This document shows positions 16,067 to 22,230 of a stretch of 22,230 nt of DNA, piece by piece (position 1 is the stretch's first letter; the number at the start of each line of letters is the position of its first letter). Origin of the DNA: Gammaproteobacteria bacterium (lineage in GTDB: Bacteria; Pseudomonadota; Gammaproteobacteria; Nitrosococcales; Methylophagaceae). Both the position numbers and the translations under genes were made by a program. The stretch lies in assembly GCA_002402245.1 (NCBI GenBank), contig NVVP01000011.1, forward strand, positions 21,426-43,655. Reading direction: 5' to 3'. The notes beneath the pieces were generated by a model. That model made no database searches. It was not told the origin of the DNA and saw only the letters and a program-made list of their open reading frames with translations.

Positions 16067-16305
16067 CCTTTTACTATGTTAATGCTGAGAAAATATATCT
16101 TTATCTGCCGGACTTGTTAATTTATTTTTACGACATATCAATAATAATATAGCCATAAGCATTTTAATATTTAACTTGATGGCGGGCTAACACTATCAAT
16201 AATAGACGGTTTAATAGAATTATAATCAGAGTTGATGTTATTCAATAACAGACGTAAGTCTTTGTATCAGGTAGAATAGGCAGATAATTATTAATGGAGA
16301 ACCTA
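16067..16305 (+). promoter_or_regulatory. Intergenic region with rsfS promoter elements and a perfect palindrome
   Basis: This AT-rich 239-base gap is the longest untranslated stretch here. It holds a perfect -10 hexamer TATAAT (16221-16226) without a good -35, a second -10 TAGAAT (16272-16277) inside GGTAGAAT, and between them the palindrome TGTTATT-c-AATAACA (16236-16250). That palindrome would cover the -35 area of the second promoter or sit just after the first. No terminator-like hairpin for the upstream gene, no tRNA and no convincing small ORF are seen. Confidence 0.45.
16236..16250. repeat. 15-base palindrome upstream of rsfS
   Basis: TGTTATT, one central C, then AATAACA: 7-bp perfect arms with a 1-base centre, the geometry of a dimeric repressor site rather than an RNA hairpin. 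It lies 55 bases before the rsfS ATG. No known operator consensus is matched with confidence. Confidence 0.45.
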
Positions 16306-16662
16306 ATGCAGGTTAAAGAATTACAATCTCTAGTGATTGATGCACTAGAAGATATCAAAGCAACTGATATTCAAGTATTAGATGTGATGGAAATGACTGA
16401 TGTAACTGATTACATGATCATCGCTACAGGTAACACTACTCGCCAAGTAAAAGCATTGGCACACTCAGTGAGCAGCCAAGCTAAAGATGCAGGAGTTCAA
16501 CCTTTAGGCATGGAAGGCGAAGATATTGGCGAATGGGCTTTAGTTGATTTAGGTGATGTGATTGTTCATATTATGACGCCACAAATTAGAGCGACCTACA
16601 GTTTAGAAAAACTATGGAGCGTACCTGCGCCATCTGATACTGATAGTTCTGATTCTGAATAA
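16306..16662 (+). CDS. rsfS: Ribosome silencing factor RsfS
   Basis: Binds ribosomal protein uL14 (L14) and blocks joining of the 30S subunit, shutting down translation in stationary phase or starvation. The 118-residue protein has the DUF143/RsfS core: TDYMIIATGNTTRQVKALA, then GMEGEDIGEWALVDLGDVIVHIM, and the conserved YSLEKLW near the end. Start: GGAG at 16296-16299 is properly spaced for the ATG at 16306; an in-frame ATG at 16294 has no site. The rlmH gene follows after 11 bases, the widespread rsfS-rlmH pair. Confidence 0.97.
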   Translation: MQVKELQSLVIDALEDIKATDIQVLDVMEMTDVTDYMIIATGNTTRQVKALAHSVSSQAKDAGVQPLGMEGEDIGEWALVDLGDVIVHIMTPQIRATYSLEKLWSVPAPSDTDSSDSE

Positions 16663-16673
16663 GGTTCAGAATA

Positions 16674-17144
16674 ATGAAATTAAACCTAGTGGCGGTAGGG
16701 ACAAAAATGCCGTCATGGGTTTCTGACGGTTATCAAGAATACGCTAAACGCTTACCTCGAGAATGTAGCCTTCATTTGCATGAAATAGCACCGGCCAAAC
16801 GTGGCAAGAGTGGTAGCGCTGCACAATGGATGCGAGAAGAAGCTGAGCGTATTTTAGCCGCGATACCGAGTAACCATCATGTGATTGCACTTGATGTGAA
16901 AGGCAAACCATGGTCAACCGAACAGTTATCAGTTCAACTTGAATCATGGCAATCTGATGGTCGTGATGTCTCATTGATAGTCGGAGGCCCAGATGGCTTA
17001 ACCGATGAATGTTTGCAGCGTGCTAATCAGCGCTGGTCATTATCCCCCCTTACCTTGCCACATCCTTTGGTTAGAATTGTATTATCCGAGCAGTTGTATC
17101 GAGCTTGGACTGTGTTGCAAAATCATCCTTATCACCGCGCATGA
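16674..17144 (+). CDS. rlmH: 23S rRNA (pseudouridine(1915)-N(3))-methyltransferase RlmH
   Basis: SPOUT-class enzyme that methylates pseudouridine 1915 in helix 69 of assembled 70S ribosomes. The 156 residues (E. coli 155) show ALDVKGKPWSTEQL, the SAM-binding knot IVGGPDGL, and the C-terminal LSEQLYRAW...NHPYHRA that is almost invariant in the family. Its stop overlaps the maf start as ATGA. In E. coli the next genes are mrdA-mrdB; here it is maf instead. Confidence 0.98.
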   Translation: MKLNLVAVGTKMPSWVSDGYQEYAKRLPRECSLHLHEIAPAKRGKSGSAAQWMREEAERILAAIPSNHHVIALDVKGKPWSTEQLSVQLESWQSDGRDVSLIVGGPDGLTDECLQRANQRWSLSPLTLPHPLVRIVLSEQLYRAWTVLQNHPYHRA

Positions 17145-17710
17145 AATTTCCCTCAATTTATTTAGCATCTAAGTCACCTCGTCGACAAGAACTTTTAAGT
17201 CAAATTGAGGTCAATTTCTCCGTATTATCTATTGATGTGGATGAAACTGCTTTTGCCAATGAAACACCGCTTGATTATGTTCAGCGAGTGGCAATAGCCA
17301 AAGCACAAGCAGGCTGGAATAGTTTAGCTGAACAAGACCAAAAGCCAGTATTAGGCTCCGATACATCAGTGGTAATTAATAGTGAAATATTAGGTAAACC
17401 TACTGATGATAGTGATGCGACGGCTATGCTGCAGAAGTTATCAGGAAATACGCATCAGGTAATGACTGCAGTGGCTATTGTTACCAGTAGTGAAATTTTA
17501 TGTAAAGTGAATATTAGTAAGGTGACGTTTGCTTTATTATCAGCTGAGGATATTGCATGGTATTTATCTACTAAAGAAGGCTGTGATAAAGCAGGCTCTT
17601 ATGCTGTACAAGGTTTAGCCGCTGTATTCATTGAGAATATAGAAGGTAGTTATTCTGGCATTATGGGCTTACCTGTACGTGATACGGCATTATTATTGAA
17701 GCAGATTTAA
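17141..17710 (+). CDS. maf: Maf family nucleotide pyrophosphatase, YhdE type (dTTP/UTP)
   Basis: House-cleaning pyrophosphatase that hydrolyses nucleoside triphosphates, probably dTTP/UTP. The 189 residues start YLASKSPRRQELL, the Maf signature, with VLGSDTSVV (catalytic aspartate in the DT pair) and KLSGNTHQVMTAVAI. Segments DKAGSYAVQGL and GSYSGIMGLP are conserved. Of the two E. coli paralogues it resembles YhdE (dTTP/UTP) rather than YceF (7-methyl-GTP), and the following rng-yhdP pair is the yhdE context. The ATG at 17141 overlaps the rlmH stop; the open frame extends upstream to a TTG at 17105 but that lies inside rlmH and is unlikely. Confidence 0.95.
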   Translation: MKFPSIYLASKSPRRQELLSQIEVNFSVLSIDVDETAFANETPLDYVQRVAIAKAQAGWNSLAEQDQKPVLGSDTSVVINSEILGKPTDDSDATAMLQKLSGNTHQVMTAVAIVTSSEILCKVNISKVTFALLSAEDIAWYLSTKEGCDKAGSYAVQGLAAVFIENIEGSYSGIMGLPVRDTALLLKQI

Positions 17711-17722
17711 AAAGGGTGAAGC

Positions 17723-19192
17723 ATGAGTAGTGAGATATTAATTAATGTAACACCCAATGAAACACGCGCTGCTGTGGTTGATAATGGGGTATTGCAAGAA
17801 ATTTTTATTGAACGTAACGAATGCCTAGGAATTGTAGGTAATATCTATAAAGGTAAGGTATGTCGAGTATTACCTGGAATGCAGGCCGCCTTTGTTGAAA
17901 TAGGTTTACCGCGCGCTGCTTTTTTACATGCCTCTGATATTTCACTGCCTAAAGGGCAAACCGGTATGTTCCGACAGACCGAAGAAGTCCCTCCCATTAC
18001 TTCTTTATTACGTGAAGGCCAGCAAGTTCTAGTTCAAGTGATTAAAGATCCTCTTGGTAGTAAAGGTGCTCGCTTAACCACACAGTTATCTGTTTCTTCT
18101 CGTTACTTGGTCTATATGCCAGGGGCACAAGGAGTAGGTGTTTCACTTAAAATTGAAGGTGAGAAAGAGCGTAAACGATTAAAGACGTGTTTGATGTCTC
18201 AACTCGATGATGATGCCAGTGGCTATATTTTACGTACAGCAGCTGAAGGCGTGAGTGAGGTTGAATTATTAGCTGATCTTAATTATTTACACCGCTTGTG
18301 GGAACAGTTGGATGAGCGCAAATCAACGGTGAAATGTGGCGAACCATTACATGAAGACTTGCCCTTATCATTACGTGCATTGCGTGACTTATTTACCGAT
18401 GATGTTGAGAAAATTCGAATTGATTCAGGTGAGACGTTTCGTAAAGCGATGACTTTTTCTGAAGGCTTTATGCCTGAGTGTGCCTCTCGAATCGAACACT
18501 ATAAAGGTGATGCGCCTTTATTTGATTTATTTAATGTTGAAGGTGAAATTAATAAAGCATTAGATCGAAAAGTTATGTTGAAGTCTGGTGGTTACCTTAT
18601 CTTTGACCAAACAGAAGCGATGACCACGGTTGATGTGAATACCGGTGGTTTTGTGGGGCATAAAAACCTCGAAGAAACGATATTTAAAACCAATCTAGAA
18701 GCTGCTAAAGCCATTGCTCGTCAATTACGAGTGCGTAATTTAGGCGGGATTATTATTCTCGACTTTATCGATATGGTAGAAGTTGAGCATCAACAGCAAG
18801 TTATTAATACCCTAGAAAAAGCAATGAAGCTTGATCGTGCTAGGCATAATATTTGTGGCGTGTCGGAGTTGGGCTTAGTAGAAATGACACGTAAACGCAC
18901 CCGTGAAAGCCTTGGCCATGTATTGTGTGAGCCTTGCCCTAGCTGTAGTGGAAAAGGCTTTATTAAAAGTGTTGAAACAGTATGCTATGAAATATTTAGA
19001 GAAATTATTCGTGAATCTAAGCAGTATGAAACATCTGAGTTTTTGATTTTAGCGGCTCACGATGTAATTGACCGTTTAAATGATGAAGATTCAACTAATA
19101 TTGCTGAATTAGAACAGTTTATTGGTAAAGCCATTTCATTTAAGCATGATACTCAGTATAGCCGTGAACAGTTTAATGTGGTGCTTGTTTAA
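17723..19192 (+). CDS. rng: Ribonuclease G
   Basis: Endoribonuclease of the RNase E/G family that matures the 5' end of 16S rRNA and cuts selected mRNAs. The 489 residues equal E. coli RNase G. An S1 RNA-binding domain lies near residues 38-125 (GNIYKGKVCRVLPGMQAAFVEIG), the magnesium ligands are D304 (TTVDVNTGG) and D347 (IILDFIDM), and the zinc-link cysteines are C405 and C408 (CPSC). It has no long C-terminal scaffold, which excludes RNase E. It begins 12 bases after maf, with AGGGTGAAGC before the ATG, and is immediately followed by yhdP. Confidence 0.98.
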   Translation: MSSEILINVTPNETRAAVVDNGVLQEIFIERNECLGIVGNIYKGKVCRVLPGMQAAFVEIGLPRAAFLHASDISLPKGQTGMFRQTEEVPPITSLLREGQQVLVQVIKDPLGSKGARLTTQLSVSSRYLVYMPGAQGVGVSLKIEGEKERKRLKTCLMSQLDDDASGYILRTAAEGVSEVELLADLNYLHRLWEQLDERKSTVKCGEPLHEDLPLSLRALRDLFTDDVEKIRIDSGETFRKAMTFSEGFMPECASRIEHYKGDAPLFDLFNVEGEINKALDRKVMLKSGGYLIFDQTEAMTTVDVNTGGFVGHKNLEETIFKTNLEAAKAIARQLRVRNLGGIIILDFIDMVEVEHQQQVINTLEKAMKLDRARHNICGVSELGLVEMTRKRTRESLGHVLCEPCPSCSGKGFIKSVETVCYEIFREIIRESKQYETSEFLILAAHDVIDRLNDEDSTNIAELEQFIGKAISFKHDTQYSREQFNVVLV

Positions 19193-19194
19193 TC

Positions 19195-22100
19195 ATGTCT
19201 ATTATCCTAAAAGGGCTTCATATCGCGAGTAAACAACTAGCGTATTTGGCGATTATTGTGTCAATTATTCTGGTGATGGCAGCAGGAGCGGCCTATTGGC
19301 TATCCGTTGCAATTGAACAACGACAAGATGAAATTGTAGTATGGCTGGGAGATAAAATAGGCTATCCAGTCACTATTGATTCGGCTCAGATGAGTTGGTC
19401 GGGGATCTCGCCTAAATTAGAATTAAAACAGTTCAAAATTTATAATAAAGAATCAACAGATACGCTACTCAGTTTGGATATGCTGCAAATGGGCTTAAAT
19501 GTCTGGCAGAGTATCCAACGCACCGAACCTGTTGTTAGTAATATGAGCATGGTGGGCTTATCACTTTCATTGATACGGGATGAGACCGGACACGTTAGTT
19601 TAAAAGGCCTTGATTTTTCAGCTAGCGGAACTGAAAAAGACAGTGATTTACTGAGCAAACTCAATTTACTGCATCAATTCCACCTACATTCTATTGCGAT
19701 AAATTACACTGATTTACTTTCCTCTGAGTTGTCAGGCAACTATGAGATTGATCATGCAGTTATTGATCATGACCAGTTAAACTGGTCAGTAACTGCGAAT
19801 GTTGTATTACCTGAACAGTTAGGTAGTTCATTGCAATTTAAGCTAAAAACAGAACTACTAGAATCAGACCTGGCCAATAGCCAATGGCAGGGAAGCATCG
19901 AAGCAGAAGGGATCGCAGTTAAGCTGTTATCACCCTATCTTGTTAAATCGGATGTGAGCGTCAAACAGGGGTTAACGGATGTTGTGCTATCGGGCCAAGG
20001 TCAAGGTTCTAATGTAAGTTCACTTACCGCCTCACTAAGCCTCACTCAAGTTGAATTAAACTCATTGCAGCCGCTCGATAACCCGACTGTGATGATTGAC
20101 AGATTTTCGGCTGAGTTTGATTGGCAACAAGATAGCGCTACATCATGGTCACTAAGTGCTAATGATATTGAATTAAGTGTCGATGGAGAATTATGGCCTA
20201 ACAGCCACTTCGCCATTAATCAGCAAGGTGATACTGTGATTGCTGAAAGTAACTATTTAAACTTAAGTAGTCTTTCTTCTATTGCCTCATTGTCACAATA
20301 CTCTCCTGAATTCATACGCCAGCAAAAAGCCGCCGGTGATGTTAATGATTTAGCCTTAAATTACTCGCTAGATGAAGGCTTAGAATCACTGTCATTTGAA
20401 TTGATAGAAGGAGCAACATTACCCTGGCAAGATTATCCGGGTGTCACCGGCTTAAGCCTGGCATTTAATTTAAATGATGGTCTAACAACAGTTAATTTTG
20501 ATAGTCATAAAGTAAACTTGTATGCAAAAAAATGGTTAGAAGACTCAGTATATTTTGATTCTATTACCGGCAGTGTTAGCTTGCAGCAAGATGATAAAAT
20601 ATGGTCATTTCAGAGTCAGGACTTGAGAGTATGGAACGATGATTTAACCCTTCAGTTAGATGGTCGTGTTGAAAAAATAGAAGCAGGGCAGACGTATACC
20701 AATATAAAACTCACGCTTGAAGATGTAGTCGCCAGTACGTGGAAAAAATATATCCCACAGCAAGGCCTAGATAAAGACTTTAGGGCATGGGCTAAAAATG
20801 CCTTTGTTCAAGGTGTTATCAAACAGGGTGAAATTGAGCTGGTGGGTAATTTAGCTGACTTCCCTTATGAAACTACCGAGGATGATAGCCGCTTTACTAT
20901 CAAGTTGAATACCGAAGGAGTGCAATTACATTACGCGCCAGACTGGCCTGATTTATCATCAATGAACGCGATGATTACAGGCTTAGGTAATACATTAACT
21001 ATTAAAAGCAGTAGCGGAAAAATTTCCGGCTTTGACGTGGATAATATCACTACGGTAATTACCTTGTTAACTGAGTCTAAACCTATCTTACATCTTGAGG
21101 GTTTATTGCATGGTTCGACAGAGAAGGCACTTAGGTTTGTAGACTCGAGTCCTTTGCAACAACGATTTGGTAGTGCAGTTAAACTTTTAAAAGCCACTGG
21201 AAAAAGTGATATAAAACTAAATTTGATGGTGCCATTGGCTAAGACTGATGCTACTACCGTATCCGGTTGGGTTAATTTTAAGGATAGTCAGCTCTATTAT
21301 TCTGAACTAGCCGATGTAAAGCTAAAACAAATTAATGGTCTACTGAACTTTAATGGTGAAGGCGTTAAAGCTAAAGGTATTAAAGCAAACTTTTTAGATA
21401 ATGTAGTTACTATTAATGCTCAGCCTAAAGAGGGTCATACAAATATATTAATAGATGGGCAGATTTCGACTCAGCAACTTAGCAGCGTTTTCCCTAATGT
21501 TATTCCTCCATTTATTAAGGGCCAGTCAGCGTATCAATTGGATATCAACGTTGTTGAAGAGTCACATGGTCAATTTTATATTGATTACGGTCTGACATCG
21601 GATTTAGCAGGAATAGCAATTGATTTGCCTGAGCCTTTTTTAAAGGAAGCACAGCAATTAAAGCCACTTACTATTTCAGCTAAGAAAGAGAAAAATAGTA
21701 CGCGCTATGTTGCAAAGTATGGCGAGTTATTTAATACGGTTGCGATTGAAGAAAAAAATAAGTGGCGAGCAGGAATACGCTTTGGTAAAGGCAAGCTTCG
21801 CTTACCTAATCATGGCGTGAGTATTGCCGGACATCTACAGGAATTATCCGTTGATGATTGGTTGGATTGGTCTGAGAAATATGCTTCGACAGAGGGGGAT
21901 TCTTTATTACAAGGCCTTGATGAACTGTCTGTATCTATTGATTCATTAGCACTGTTTGACCAGCAGTTCACAGGGGTAAATTGTTCAGCGAGCAAAGATG
22001 GGCAAGGCTGGCGTATTGCTTTGCACAGCGATCAAACTAAAGGCGCTATTTATTGGCCATTTGAAAATCAGCATAATGTGTCGATGGATATTGATTTAGA

Positions 22101-22230
22101 CCGTTTGAATATTGTATTAGCAGAACAATCTAGCAGTAAACTATCAGCCTCTATGGCCTTATGGCCAAAAATGAATATCGCTATTGGCGAGTTAAATATT
22201 GATGATAAAACGTTAGGAGAATTAGCTTTG
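19195..22230 (+). CDS. yhdP: YhdP family AsmA-like phospholipid transport protein (3' end cut by window edge)
   Basis: Very large inner-membrane-anchored periplasmic protein. In E. coli YhdP, TamB and YdbH form AsmA-like bridges carrying phospholipids to the outer membrane. The frame is open from the ATG at 19195 to the last base, exactly 1012 codons, against about 1266 residues in E. coli, so roughly the last fifth is missing. One membrane helix near residues 15-37 is followed by long beta-rich periplasmic sequence. Family landmarks are KDFRAWAKNAFVQG (about residues 526-539) and LPEPFLKEAQQLKPL (about 812-826). It starts two bases after the rng stop without a visible Shine-Dalgarno, indicating coupling. 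tldD, the usual next gene, would lie outside the window. Confidence 0.95.
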   Translation, partial: MSIILKGLHIASKQLAYLAIIVSIILVMAAGAAYWLSVAIEQRQDEIVVWLGDKIGYPVTIDSAQMSWSGISPKLELKQFKIYNKESTDTLLSLDMLQMGLNVWQSIQRTEPVVSNMSMVGLSLSLIRDETGHVSLKGLDFSASGTEKDSDLLSKLNLLHQFHLHSIAINYTDLLSSELSGNYEIDHAVIDHDQLNWSVTANVVLPEQLGSSLQFKLKTELLESDLANSQWQGSIEAEGIAVKLLSPYLVKSDVSVKQGLTDVVLSGQGQGSNVSSLTASLSLTQVELNSLQPLDNPTVMIDRFSAEFDWQQDSATSWSLSANDIELSVDGELWPNSHFAINQQGDTVIAESNYLNLSSLSSIASLSQYSPEFIRQQKAAGDVNDLALNYSLDEGLESLSFELIEGATLPWQDYPGVTGLSLAFNLNDGLTTVNFDSHKVNLYAKKWLEDSVYFDSITGSVSLQQDDKIWSFQSQDLRVWNDDLTLQLDGRVEKIEAGQTYTNIKLTLEDVVASTWKKYIPQQGLDKDFRAWAKNAFVQGVIKQGEIELVGNLADFPYETTEDDSRFTIKLNTEGVQLHYAPDWPDLSSMNAMITGLGNTLTIKSSSGKISGFDVDNITTVITLLTESKPILHLEGLLHGSTEKALRFVDSSPLQQRFGSAVKLLKATGKSDIKLNLMVPLAKTDATTVSGWVNFKDSQLYYSELADVKLKQINGLLNFNGEGVKAKGIKANFLDNVVTINAQPKEGHTNILIDGQISTQQLSSVFPNVIPPFIKGQSAYQLDINVVEESHGQFYIDYGLTSDLAGIAIDLPEPFLKEAQQLKPLTISAKKEKNSTRYVAKYGELFNTVAIEEKNKWRAGIRFGKGKLRLPNHGVSIAGHLQELSVDDWLDWSEKYASTEGDSLLQGLDELSVSIDSLALFDQQFTGVNCSASKDGQGWRIALHSDQTKGAIYWPFENQHNVSMDIDLDRLNIVLAEQSSSKLSASMALWPKMNIAIGELNIDDKTLGELAL

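Noticed and set aside
20931..21197. Minus-strand open frames within yhdP (also 19440-19664 and 21810-21995)
   Set aside because: The plus frame reads without a stop for 1012 codons and carries YhdP family motifs, so these are shadows.

Overview
The window is chromosomal housekeeping DNA from a gammaproteobacterium. It is AT-rich with dense, operonic genes. The blocks rpoH-ftsX-ftsE-ftsY, rsmD-coaD, leuS-lptE-holA, nadD-rsfS-rlmH and maf-rng-yhdP are typical of that class, and sigma-32 (RpoH), LptE and YhdP point to a Gram-negative with an LPS outer membrane. The genus cannot be fixed by eye; a marine Thiotrichales / Methylophaga-Cycloclasticus type is a guess from composition and gene order only. 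I see no tRNA, rRNA, CRISPR array, insertion sequence, phage gene or integration scar.

Layout. (1) Positions 1-3585 on the minus strand hold ftsY-ftsE-ftsX, read tightly together, then rpoH, whose last few codons lie outside the window. The ftsX-rpoH gap carries a sequence closely matching a sigma-E promoter. (2) Positions 3644-7710 on the plus strand hold two M16 peptidase-like exported proteins (one with the zinc site, one without), rsmD, coaD and a YfhL-type 2[4Fe-4S] ferredoxin, ending at a likely terminator. (3) Positions 7790-9268 are the only accessory-looking part. A small unknown lipoprotein gene is divergent from a diguanylate cyclase gene. Their shared 159-base gap contains a perfect inverted repeat, a candidate promoter, CsrA-like GGA motifs, and a perfect hairpin that puts the cyclase start codon in its loop. 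(4) Positions 9356-16066 on the plus strand hold leuS, lptE, holA, proA, nadD and an ElyC/YdcF-like membrane protein. (5) After a 239-base gap with another perfect palindrome come rsfS, rlmH, maf (yhdE), rng and yhdP, the last running off the right edge.

How the genes work together. FtsY receives SRP-ribosome complexes; FtsE-FtsX drives peptidoglycan hydrolase activation at the septum; RpoH runs the heat-shock response and here may answer to envelope stress. LptE (LPS assembly), YhdP (phospholipid transport), the ElyC-like protein and the M16 pair all concern the cell envelope. LeuS, RsfS, RlmH, RsmD and Rng serve translation and ribosome/RNA maturation. CoaD, NadD and ProA make CoA, NAD and proline; HolA loads the replication clamp. 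The most interesting part for follow-up is the leader of the diguanylate cyclase gene, which looks built for post-transcriptional control of c-di-GMP synthesis.
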